Origin: Fodinibacter sp963695175
GTDB lineage: Bacteria; Actinomycetota; Actinomycetes; Actinomycetales; Dermatophilaceae
DNA: 64,000 bases
NCBI GenBank assembly: GCA_963695175.1
Contig: CAVOGG010000004.1
Span: 248,001 to 312,000, forward strand
Direction: 5' to 3'
A program made the translations under genes and the position numbers. Below are positions 54,212 through 62,385 of the stretch, in pieces. The stretch's first letter is position 1; the number at the start of each line of letters is the position of its first letter. Below the pieces are notes generated by a model. That model worked only from the letters and a program-made list of their open reading frames with translations. It was not told the origin of the DNA and did not search any database.

Positions 54212-55093
54212 TCAGGGCAGGTCGGCGATCAGGTCGCCATCGCGTTCGACCCGCTCGAGCACCTCGTCGAACATCAACTGGCGCAACGTGTCCGGCTCCT
54301 CGGCACCTTGCTCGACCTCGTCCCAGGTGCGCGGCGCCGCGACGCAGGGCAGCTCGCGACCGCGCAGCGAGTAGGGGCTGATCGTGGTCTTGGCCGCGAC
54401 GTTCTGGCTCCAGTCGAGGAAGACCTTGCCCGGCCGTAGCGACTTGGTCATCTTCCACAGCACCAGGCCCGGGTACTTCTTGGTCATCTCCTGCGCGAGC
54501 TGCATCGCGAGGTCACGCACCTGGTCGCTGGAGAGGTCACCGCCGAGCGCCGCGTAGAGCTGCATCCCCTTGCTGCCCGACGTCACCGGGAACATCTCGA
54601 GACCGAGGGCGGCCAGCCGGTCGCGCACCAGCAGTGCCACCTTCGCGCACTCGTGCAGGCCGGCCGGCTTACCGGGGTCGAGGTCGATGACGAGCCGGTC
54701 GGGGTTGCGCCGCCCGCCCTCGTCGTCGACGGTCCACTGCGGCACGTGGACCTCGAGGCTGTTGAGGTTGACCAGGTAGGTCAGGTCGGCGAGGTCGGTG
54801 ATCAGCGGGTAGGTGACGTCGTCGATCGGCGCGCGCGGCAGCCAGCTCGGCGCCCCCGACGGGAGGTTCTTCTCGAAGAACATCTGGTCCTCGACGCCGT
54901 GCGGCCAGCGCACCCGGGTCACCGGCCGGTTCGCCACGTGCGGCAGCATCAGCGGGGCGATCTGGGCGTAGTAGGCGAGCACCTCGCCCTTGGTGGTCTC
55001 GGTCGACGGGTACATCACCTTGTCGAGGCTGGTCAGGCGCAGCTTGCGCCCGGCCACCTCGACCCGGGTCACCTCGGGAACGTACTCAGGCAT
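54212..55093 (-). CDS. NHEJ DNA polymerase/primase (LigD polymerase domain)
   Basis: A stand-alone LigD-type primase-polymerase of 293 residues, which fills gaps and adds nucleotides, often ribonucleotides, at broken ends. Visible are LTSLDKVMYPSTETTKGEVLAYY, FFEKNLPSGAPSWL, the metal motif VIDLDPGKPAGLHECAK (DxD near 136), SGSKGMQLYAAL with the catalytic His position altered to Gln, and SQNVAAKTTISPYSLRGRE. Its start overlaps the ligase stop by eight bases, so the two are coupled. Confidence 0.9.
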   Translation of the reverse strand: MPEYVPEVTRVEVAGRKLRLTSLDKVMYPSTETTKGEVLAYYAQIAPLMLPHVANRPVTRVRWPHGVEDQMFFEKNLPSGAPSWLPRAPIDDVTYPLITDLADLTYLVNLNSLEVHVPQWTVDDEGGRRNPDRLVIDLDPGKPAGLHECAKVALLVRDRLAALGLEMFPVTSGSKGMQLYAALGGDLSSDQVRDLAMQLAQEMTKKYPGLVLWKMTKSLRPGKVFLDWSQNVAAKTTISPYSLRGRELPCVAAPRTWDEVEQGAEEPDTLRQLMFDEVLERVERDGDLIADLP

Positions 55094-56027
55094 CGTCGAC
55101 CTCGTCGAGGTCGGCCGGGTTCAGGTCGGAGCGCACCCCGAGGTAGGCCGGCTGGCGAAGCCGGTGCTGCCCGGTGAGCTCGAGGGTGCGCACCTCGATG
55201 ACGATCCGCGGCTCGACCCAGGTGGTGCCCTGCGCGTCGATCGTGGGCACCTCGTCGGCGAAGGGAGATTCGTCGCGGCGGAGCGGCCGCAGCCGCAGGG
55301 CCAGGGCCTCGCCGGCGGTGCCCGCCAGGCCCGAGCCGACGCGTCCGGCATAGCGCCAGCCCCCGCTGCCGTCGGGGAGGCCCACGAGCACGGCGCCCAG
55401 CCGCCCGTTCGACCCGACCTCCGGTCGCCAGCCGCCCACCACGACCGACAGGCTGGCGCGGTGCGCCGTCTTGCGCCAGTCCGACGAGCGACGGCCGACG
55501 GCGTAGGGGGCGGTGCGGCGCTTGCTGACGATGCCCTCGAGGCCCTGCTCCTTGGTGGCCGCGAGCAGCTGCGGGCCGTCCTCGTAGACCTCGGGCACCT
55601 GCCAGTTCCGCCCGGAGAGGTCGAGGCGGTCGAGCAGTGCGCGGCGGGCCGACCACGGCTGGCCGGTGAGGTCGGAGCCGAACAGGCGCAGCAGGTCGAA
55701 GACCATCAGGGTCACCGGGCGGGTGGCTGCCAGGCGCTGGGCGCGACGTCGGTCCGCGACGTGCATCCGCTCGGTGAGGGCGTGGAAGCTGGGGCGACCG
55801 CCGTCGAGGGCCACGACCTCGCCGTCGAGCAGCATGTCGTCGTAGTCGCGGCCGATCTCCTCGAGCTCGGGGTAGGCCGCGGTCACGTCGCGCTCGTTGC
55901 GCGACCACACGGAGACGACGCCGTCACGCACGTCGACGAGCACCCGCATCCCGTCCCACTTGACCTCGTGCACCCACGCGGCGCCGGTCGGCACGCGGTC
56001 GGCGACGGTGGCCAGCATGGGACGCAT
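55086..56027 (-). CDS. ATP-dependent DNA ligase (LigD ligase domain type)
   Basis: A 313-residue nucleotidyltransferase that seals ends in the NHEJ pathway. Motif I HEVKWDGMR carries the adenylated Lys23; DMLLDGEVVALDGGRPSF is motif III and EGIVSKRRTAPY motif IV; SDWRKTAHRAS is motif V with Lys-Thr. An OB-fold domain follows to the end, where IEVRTLELTGQHRLRQPAYLGVR lies. It has no polymerase or phosphoesterase domain, unlike fused LigD. ATG 56027 begins RPMLATVADRVP, the family start. Confidence 0.92.
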   Translation of the reverse strand: MRPMLATVADRVPTGAAWVHEVKWDGMRVLVDVRDGVVSVWSRNERDVTAAYPELEEIGRDYDDMLLDGEVVALDGGRPSFHALTERMHVADRRRAQRLAATRPVTLMVFDLLRLFGSDLTGQPWSARRALLDRLDLSGRNWQVPEVYEDGPQLLAATKEQGLEGIVSKRRTAPYAVGRRSSDWRKTAHRASLSVVVGGWRPEVGSNGRLGAVLVGLPDGSGGWRYAGRVGSGLAGTAGEALALRLRPLRRDESPFADEVPTIDAQGTTWVEPRIVIEVRTLELTGQHRLRQPAYLGVRSDLNPADLDEVDDA

Positions 56028-56506
56028 GGAGACATCCTGCCGGTCGCGGGGGCGGGCGTGTCGTGGGTCGGGTGCTCGCTGGGGTTCGACGGAGTGGTCG
56101 CCGCGCTGCTTCGCCCAACGCTCGCGTCGGTCTGCGGTCGCCGTTCAAGCGGCCTGGACGCAGCCCGCCCGTCCTGGGCGGCCAAGTCCGGTTGCGCGCT
56201 TGACGCGGGTTACAGGCCCTCACCTCACTGCCCGCTCCAGCGTGCGCCGCGATCTCTGGTCACCGTTCGACAGAGGCCCAAACCGCATCGATCACCTAGT
56301 CGGTTTGCCTCCGTTGGCGCTTGGGTGGATACCCCCTGGAGTGCGCTCTGACACCCCTTGGGTCGTTGGCTGGACACCTCATCTGGCACGCGCACAGCTG
56401 CTGGCAACATACGCAAATCGATTCTGCTGCAAGCGAACACACTGATTCGAACACTTGTGCCATACGGCTGTCCGCAGTAGAATCGAGTCACGGGGAAGGG
56501 GGAGAC
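56028..56506. promoter_or_regulatory. Intergenic region with SOS-like half-site and promoter of the HNH gene
   Basis: A 479-base gap without a supported gene. Near its end TCGAACACTTGTGCC (56447-56461) matches the left half of the actinobacterial LexA box TCGAAC-N4-GTTCGA perfectly and the right half poorly. It overlaps TTGTGC (56455-56460), which with a 17-base spacer and TAGAAT (56478-56483) makes a promoter 23 bases before the GTG at 56507. The upstream 400 bases contain nothing recognised. Confidence 0.5.
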
Positions 56507-58620
56507 GTGGTCACATCGCACCAGCGCAGCAAGGCCTCATCGGGCGCCGCTGCCAGCCCTTCCAGCCCAGTGTCGAGTCGGCCCGACGTGACGGTGTCGA
56601 CAGGTGCGCGCCGGCTCGCCGCGGCGCTCGCCGAACCGGGCGCGCGGGGTCGCGACGAGTGGCTCGACGTCGTCCGCGACTGTCAGTCGCTGATCAACAC
56701 CCTCACGGCGGTGCAGGACACAGCGATCGCCGAGGCCGCTCGTCGCGAAAGCGTCTGGTGTGAGGACGGCACCCTCGGCGAGACGGTGCACGCGCCAGGC
56801 CGGGTGAGCCTCGACGCCGCCGACCTTCTCGCACCGGTGATCGGGGCCTCGCACCCGCAGGCGCAGCGCCGCGTCGAGGCCGCGGTCCGGCTGGCCACGG
56901 GCCGGGTGCCGGTCCCGGCCGACGACCGCGACCTCCCGCAGGCCAGCGGGTTGAGCGGGCTGCACGAGGCGATGGCGGCCGGGCACCTCGACGGCTACCG
57001 GGCCGGTGTCATCGCGTTCGAGCTCGAGGTCGCTCCGGCACACGTGGCCGAGGCGATCGTGGCCGCACTCGGTGACCACCTCGGTGATGAGGCCGCGACG
57101 CTGCGGCGGCGCACCCGAGTGCTCCTGGGGCGCATCTCCCCCGACCTGGTCCGTGAGCGCGCGAAGCGGGCCCGGGCCGCGACCGGGCTGCGCCGGTGGG
57201 TGGCCGAGCCCGGCGTCGACGAGTGGCACGGCACCTTCCCGAGCGAGGACGCCGCTGCTGCGTGGGCCGCGATCGACCGCCTCGCCCACGACCTCGTCGC
57301 CGCCGGCACCTGCTCGAACGTCGAGCAGGCCCGCGGCAAGGCCCTCACCGACCTGGTCACCGGCAACGCGACCGTCGACGTACAGGTCCTCCTGACCGTC
57401 CCCGTCGACACCGGTGGTCGTCACATCGACGCGGCCGACATCACCACCGACCGGACGTCGCCACTCAGCGCAGCATCGCGGTCCCACCCCGGAGCACGAC
57501 GCTCGGGCGGTCGACGACGCGGTCGTTGGCGCCCGGGCCACGGATCAGCTCCTGGCGGCGGACGTCGACGACTCGCGGACGCTGACCATCGCCGGCCCGG
57601 ACCGCCGCCACGCGGCGAGTGACGCCGACTCGCAGACACCGACCGCCGCCGCTCCCGCCAACCCGCACAAGGCGGCTGGAGGCGACTCCGGCACGCTGAC
57701 CACCGCCACTCGAGCCCACCCTCACGCTGCGCCCGGCCTCGCCCAGACGAGCGGTCGACGACGACGACCTCGTCGAGGTGCAGGGGGCACGGCCGTCCGA
57801 GCCGTTGTTCGTTCGCCGGGGTTGGCTGCGCGACCACCTTCCGAAGACCACCGCTCGTTCCCGCCCGGGCGCGAGGAAGAGTCGCCCACCGTTCGTACCG
57901 TGCGACCCAGTCACCGGGGCACGGCTCGACCCGAGCGACCACCTCGCGACCGACGCCTACCGCCCCGGTGACGAGCTCGCGGCGCTGGTCCGCGGCCGCG
58001 ACGGTCGCTGCCGCTTCCCCGGCTGTTCGGTGGCCGCCCGGTTCTGCGACCTCGACCACGTGCGTCCCTGGCCGATCGGCCGCACCGCGGCCCGCAACCT
58101 GCTGTCACTCTGCCGGCGACACCACCGCATCAAGCAACGACCCGGCTGGCGACTTCGACTGGCCGCCGACGGCACGGCCACATGGACCGACCCGACCGGT
58201 CGAGTGCGCACCACCGCGCCGTTGAACGCCTTGGAGTCGCTCGTCCTCGTGTCAGAGCCGAGCGACAACGAGTGCCACGCCGACAGCGGGCACGCCACCG
58301 ATGTCCCGACCACACGCAGCAGGGCCGACGCCTGTCCCGCCGAGGTCGATGGCCAACACCTCACCGAGGTTGATCGCCGACCCATCACCGAGGTTGATGG
58401 CCGACCCATCACCGAACATCCGGCCCACGCGAAGCTCGCGACCTGGAGTGCACTCGAGTCGCACCTCGCCATCCGCCTCGAGCACCGCCCACACCACCGC
58501 CCGGAACACGACCCGTGGAGCCACCCCACCCACCGGCGCTGCACCACGGCGGCCGACCTGCGGGCCGGCTTCGCCAGGCGCCGAGCTGGTGCCCCGGCAC
58601 CCGACCTGCCTCCTTTCTGA
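56507..58620 (+). pseudogene. DUF222/HNH endonuclease family protein, two frame breaks
   Basis: From GTG 56507 (ribosome site GGGGAAGGGGGA) the first frame holds the DUF222 helical domain, with LDAADLLAPVIGASHPQAQRRV, HLDGYRAGVIAFELEVAP and TFPSEDAAAAWAAIDRLAHDLV. Near 57480 it moves to a frame with EHDARAVDDAVVGARATDQLLA, and near 57750 to a third with FVPCDPVTGARLDP and the HNH site CRFPGC, CDLDHVRPWP and LCRRHHRIKQ. Such 13E12-type genes are multicopy and variable in actinobacteria. Restored length would be about 704 residues, long for the family, with a low-complexity middle and C-terminal repeats. It separates the ligase and ku genes. Confidence 0.82.
58342..58413 (+). repeat. Three 24-bp tandem repeats inside the HNH gene
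   Basis: Three units of 24 bases, each starting GAGGT and ending TCACC, encode EVDGQHLT, EVDRRPIT and EVDGRPIT. They lie after the HNH motif in a hydrophilic linker. Units two and three differ at one base. Confidence 0.85.
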
Positions 58621-58747
58621 GCCGCACCCGCCATCCACCCCACCGGACCACCCTGCCCCGAGCCTGTCCGGGCGCCGCCCATCGGCCTAGGCTGGGACTC
58701 TGCGTCGAGCGCGAGGAGGCGCACGGCATACGAAAGGGTGGACGGCC

Positions 58748-59656
58748 ATGCGGGCGATCTGGAAGGGCGCGGTCTCCTTCGGCCTGGTGAACGTGCCGGT
58801 GCGGCTGTACTCCGCGACCGAGAACCATGACGTGCAGTTCCGGCAGGTGCACCGCGAGGACGGCGGCCGGATCAAGTACAAGCGCACCTGCTCGATCGAC
58901 GGCGAGGAGGTGTCGTACGACGACATCGCCAAGGGCTACGAGACCGAGGACGGCGACATGGTCGTGCTCACCGACGACGACTTCGCCGACCTGCCGAACA
59001 AGTCGTCCAAGGAGATCGGCGTGACGAAGTTCGTGCCCGCCGACCAGATCGACCCGATGTGGCTCGACAAGTCCTACTACCTCGAGCCCGACAAGGCCGC
59101 GACCAAGCCGTACATCCTGCTGCGCGACGCGCTGGTCAAGGAGAAGCGGATGGCGATCTGCACGGTCTCGATCCGCACCCGGATGACGATGGCCGTGCTC
59201 CGGGTGCGCGACGGCGTGATCGTCATGCAGACCATGCTGTGGCCCGACGAGATCCGCGGCGCGGACTTCGCGGCGGTCGAGGACGACCACGCCACCAAGC
59301 AGGAGATGGACATGGCGAAGATGCTCATCGACCAGCTGGCCGGTGACTACGAGCCCAGCGAGTACGAGGACGACTACGCGATCGCGGTCAAGGAGCTCGT
59401 GCGCGCCAAGGTCGAGGGTGGCGAGGTTCGGGTCAGCGCGGCCGAACCCGAGGAGTCCGGCGAGGTCGTCGACCTGCTCGCGGCCCTGGCCCGCTCGGTC
59501 GAGAAGGCCAAGGCGTCGCGCGGCGAGGCGCCCGCTGCCGCCAAGAGCAGCTCCGGCGGCTCCGGCGCCAAGGGCGTGACGAAGAAGGCAGCGGCGAAGA
59601 AGACCACCGCGAAGAAGACCACGACCAAGAAGGCCGCCGAGAAGAAGGCCAGCTGA
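58748..59656 (+). CDS. ku: Non-homologous end-joining protein Ku
   Basis: A 302-residue homodimeric ring that threads DNA ends and recruits the polymerase and ligase. It opens MRAIWKGAVSFGLVNVPVRLYSATE and continues VHREDGGRIKYKRTCSIDGEEV, DLPNKSSKEIGVTKFVPADQIDPM and the core QTMLWPDEIRGADF. From about 255 the tail is a Lys/Ala/Thr repeat (AAKKTTAKKTTTKKAAEKKA), as in other actinobacterial Ku proteins, thought to bind DNA. ATG 58748 has GAAAGGGTGG upstream. Confidence 0.96.
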   Translation: MRAIWKGAVSFGLVNVPVRLYSATENHDVQFRQVHREDGGRIKYKRTCSIDGEEVSYDDIAKGYETEDGDMVVLTDDDFADLPNKSSKEIGVTKFVPADQIDPMWLDKSYYLEPDKAATKPYILLRDALVKEKRMAICTVSIRTRMTMAVLRVRDGVIVMQTMLWPDEIRGADFAAVEDDHATKQEMDMAKMLIDQLAGDYEPSEYEDDYAIAVKELVRAKVEGGEVRVSAAEPEESGEVVDLLAALARSVEKAKASRGEAPAAAKSSSGGSGAKGVTKKAAAKKTTAKKTTTKKAAEKKAS

Positions 59657-59662
59657 CCGTAG

Positions 59663-59857
59663 ATGCCGCCCGACCGCGACGTGCCCCCGAACGAGGTCCA
59701 CGCCATCGGCGCACCCGCACGCCGGGCGTTGACCAACGCCGCCCTCACGACGTGGGATGCCGTGGATGCGGCCCCCGACGCCGACCTCCTCGCGCTCCAC
59801 GGCTTCGGCCCGAAGGCGCTGCGGATCCTGCGCGAGGGCTCTGCTGGTCGAAGGTAG
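59663..59857 (+). CDS. Small helix-hairpin-helix DNA-binding protein
   Basis: A 64-residue protein six bases after ku. It contains NEVHAIGAPARRALTNAALTTWDAV and the second hairpin ALHGFGPKALRILRE, with the GxG hairpin that contacts the DNA backbone. It is short and could be an accessory to end joining because of its coupling to ku, but that is inference. Its stop lies within the inverted repeat at 59854. Confidence 0.7.
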   Translation: MPPDRDVPPNEVHAIGAPARRALTNAALTTWDAVDAAPDADLLALHGFGPKALRILREGSAGRR

Positions 59858-59901
59858 AGAACTCGCCGCAGGGCGGTTCGTGCCGGTGGCGCGTTCTCTA
59901 C
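59854..59901. terminator. Inverted repeat, GTAGAGAAC palindrome
   Basis: GTAGAGAACTCGCC pairs with GGCGCGTTCTCTAC at 13 of 14 positions around a 20-base centre. It covers the stop of the HhH gene and precedes the Nei2 promoter. The arms are shared with the terminator at 29738-29780. Confidence 0.75.
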
Positions 59902-59936
59902 TCTCGACGGAGCCAGGGGCGGCATACGCTCTCGGC

Positions 59937-60764
59937 ATGCCCGAAGGCCACACGCTGTTCGCCCTCGCCCGCGACCTCCACGAGGCGTTCGCGGGCACGA
60001 CCCCCGAGGTCACCAGCCCGCAGGGCAAGTTCGACGAGGGTGCCGCCGAGCTCAACGGCCACCGGCTGATCCGCGCGACCTCGCGCGGCAAGCACCTCCT
60101 GGTCGAGTTCGCCGACGACCGCTGGCTGCACGTGCACCTCGGCCTGATCGGCAGCTTCACCGTCGACCAGCACGAGTGGACCGCCGAGGTGCCGGCCGTC
60201 GGCCAGGTGCGGCTGCGGCTGCGCACCGAGCAGCACGTCGCCGACCTGCGCGGCCCGAACCTGTGCGAGGTGGCCACCCCCGAGAAGGTCGACGGCGTGC
60301 TCGACCGCCTCGGCCCCGACCCGTTGCGCCCCGACGCCGACCCCGACGTCGCGTGGGCCCGCATCACGAAGTCGTCGCGCACGATCGCCGAGCTGCTCAT
60401 GGACCAGTCGGTGCTCGCCGGGGTCGGCAACGTCTACCGCTCCGAGGTGCTCTTCCGGCACCGCCTGTCGCCGTTCACCGAAGGCCGCCTGCTCAAGCGC
60501 GCCTCGTGGCGCCTGATCTGGGGGGACCTCGAGCGGCTGATGCCACTGGGCGTCGCCACCGGCCGCATCGTCACCGTCGACGAGCAGGTGCTCGACGTCG
60601 AGGCCGCGCTGGGCCGCGGCGAGGTGCCCCGGCTCACCGAGCGCTCGTCGTACGTCTACAAGCGCGGCGGGATGCCGTGCGTCGTCTGCGGCTCGAAGGT
60701 GCGCACCCGTCTGGTCGCCGGTCGCAACCTGTTCTGGTGCGGCCGCTGCCAGCGCCGCCGCTGA
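59937..60764 (+). CDS. Endonuclease VIII-like DNA glycosylase (Fpg/Nei family, Nei2)
   Basis: A 275-residue oxidised-base glycosylase/AP lyase. MPEGHTLFALARDL gives catalytic Pro2 and Glu3, the Nei-type His5 and a conserved Lys follows in TSPQGKFDEG. LMDQSVLAGVGNVYRSEVLFRHRLSPF is the helix-two-turn-helix DNA clamp, and CVVCGSKVRTRLVAGRNLFWCGRC the zinc finger. TACGCT (59925-59930) ends six bases before the ATG, so a leaderless start is likely; the frame runs to 59757. With ku, polymerase and ligase it makes a repair neighbourhood. Confidence 0.92.
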   Translation: MPEGHTLFALARDLHEAFAGTTPEVTSPQGKFDEGAAELNGHRLIRATSRGKHLLVEFADDRWLHVHLGLIGSFTVDQHEWTAEVPAVGQVRLRLRTEQHVADLRGPNLCEVATPEKVDGVLDRLGPDPLRPDADPDVAWARITKSSRTIAELLMDQSVLAGVGNVYRSEVLFRHRLSPFTEGRLLKRASWRLIWGDLERLMPLGVATGRIVTVDEQVLDVEAALGRGEVPRLTERSSYVYKRGGMPCVVCGSKVRTRLVAGRNLFWCGRCQRRR

Positions 60765-60767
60765 CTG

Positions 60768-60819
60768 TCGCCACTGAATCGCCGGACTTCGCCACTGAAT
60801 CGCCGCTGACCTCGCCACT
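60768..60819 (+). repeat. Short tandem repeats after the Nei2 gene
   Basis: TCGCCACTGAATCGCCG occurs at 60768 and 60789 (period 21), with a partial third TCGCCACT at 60812. The 121-base gap holds nothing else recognised. Confidence 0.75.
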
Positions 60820-60885
60820 CACCCTCGAGGCGGTCACCCGCCGAGGGTGTCGCGGCGCCGCGACGCCTCACGGCAGGGTGCAGCC

Positions 60886-62191
60886 ATGGCCCTCGGTGCG
60901 GTCGTCCTCTTCTTCGTGCTCGTCCTCGCGTTCGCGGCGTCGGCCCGGGCGCTGGGTCGCATCGACGTCACCGCGCCGATGGCGTTCGTCGCCGCCGGCG
61001 CCCTGCTCTCGATCGGCCTGCCCGAGCTCGACGAGCGCGCGCAGCAGGCCCTGACCCTGCTCACCGAGATGACCCTGGCGCTCATCCTCTTCCACGACGC
61101 CGCGCAGGTGCGTCCCCGCCAGATCACCGCCGACCGCGGGCTGATGGCCCGGCTGCTGCTCGTCGGGCTGCCCCTGACCATCGCCGCCGGGTGGCTGCTC
61201 GGCCGGGTCACCTTCCCGGGGCTGCCAGGGCTGATGCTGCTGCTCCTCGCGGCCTCCGTGGCCCCCACGGATGCCGGGCTCGGCGCCGCGACCGTGCTCA
61301 ACCCCGTCGTCCCGGTGCGGGTCCGGCGGATGCTCAACGTCGAGAGCGGGCTCAACGACGGGCTGTGCACCCCGTTCGTGCTGTTCGCCATCGCCGCCCT
61401 GGCCGGTGAGGAGGGCGTCGCCCCCACCGAGAGCATCGCCGCGGCGCTCCTCGACCTGGCGGTGGCCATCCGTCGTCGGAGGGGCCGTCGGCGGCGGGGC
61501 CGGGATCCTGCTGGGCTGGTCGCGCGAGCACGGCTACAGCTCACGGCACACCCGCCCGCTCGGCGTGCTGGTGCTGCCCCTGATCGCCTACTTCGGCGCG
61601 GAGGCGGCCGGTGGGAACGCCTTCGTGGCGGCCTTCGTCGCCGGCACGGCGTTCGCGGGAACGGCGCGCTGGCTCGAGGACGAGGAGTCCTCGCTGGCCC
61701 TGACCGAGGCCGTGGCCGACCCGCTCGGGTTCGCGGTCTGGCTCGCCTTCGGGTTCATCGCGGTGCCCCTGCTGGTCGAGCACGTGGGGTGGCCAGAGGT
61801 GGTCTTCGCGGTGCTCGCCCTGACCCTGCTGCGGATGGTTCCGGTGGCCCTGGTGCTGCTGGGCACCGGCCTGCGGCCGCAGACCGTCGCCTTCGTCGGG
61901 TGGTTCGGGCCGCGCGGGCTGGCGTCGGTGGTCTTCACCCTGCTGGCGGCCGAGGGGCTCGAGATCGACGAGAACCTGAGCCGGGTGATCTCGGCGATCT
62001 GCCTCACCGTGCTGCTCAGCGTCCTGGCGCACGGGCTGAGCGCCGATCCGCTCTCGCGGCGCTACGGCGCCTGGGCCCGGCGCACCCGCCCCACCCAGGA
62101 GCTGCTCGGGGCGACCGAGCCGCGCAGCCGGCGCTCGCTGCACCATCGCGGCCACGCCGCGGACGCCGCCGACGCCGCTCCGCCGGCCTGA
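60886..62191 (+). pseudogene. Cation:proton antiporter (NhaP/CPA1-like), frame broken near 61471
   Basis: From ATG 60886 the first frame reads VTAPMAFVAAGALLSIGLPE, LTEMTLALILFHDAAQVRP, LLAASVAPTDAGLGAATVLNPVVP and VRRMLNVESGLNDGLCTPFVLF, which includes the conserved ND motif. One extra C near 61471 moves the rest, VVGGAVGGGAGILLGWSREHG, YFGAEAAGGNAFVAAFVAGTAF and GWFGPRGLASVVFTLLA, to the next frame. Restored length is about 434 residues with 12 helices. It would exchange Na+ or K+ for protons at the membrane. Confidence 0.85.
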
Positions 62192-62350
62192 CGGCATCCG
62201 CCCCGAGCCTCCGCAGCGGGCCCGAAGGCGCTATGCCGAGAGCGAACGCGGAACACGCGGACCCGACCACCGCGTTGAATGCCACGTAACCGCGCCGCCC
62301 ACGGGTGACCGCTCAGCGACAAGGAGCGGCCCCCACACAGGCGGCGCGAC

Positions 62351-62356
62351 TAGCAT
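62351..62356 (+). promoter_or_regulatory. Candidate clpC -10 element
   Basis: TAGCAT lies 29 bases before the clpC ATG, with ribosome site AGGAG between them. No convincing -35 or stress-factor site was recognised in the 194-base gap. Confidence 0.4.
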
Positions 62357-62385
62357 CGAGGGGACTCGACGTCAGGAGAAGCACC

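Noticed and set aside
57580..57745. Low-complexity stretch in the HNH gene considered as a separate gene or insertion
   Set aside because: It is a hydrophilic Ala/Pro/Thr linker in frame with conserved parts on its 5' side, typical of the variable middle of this family.
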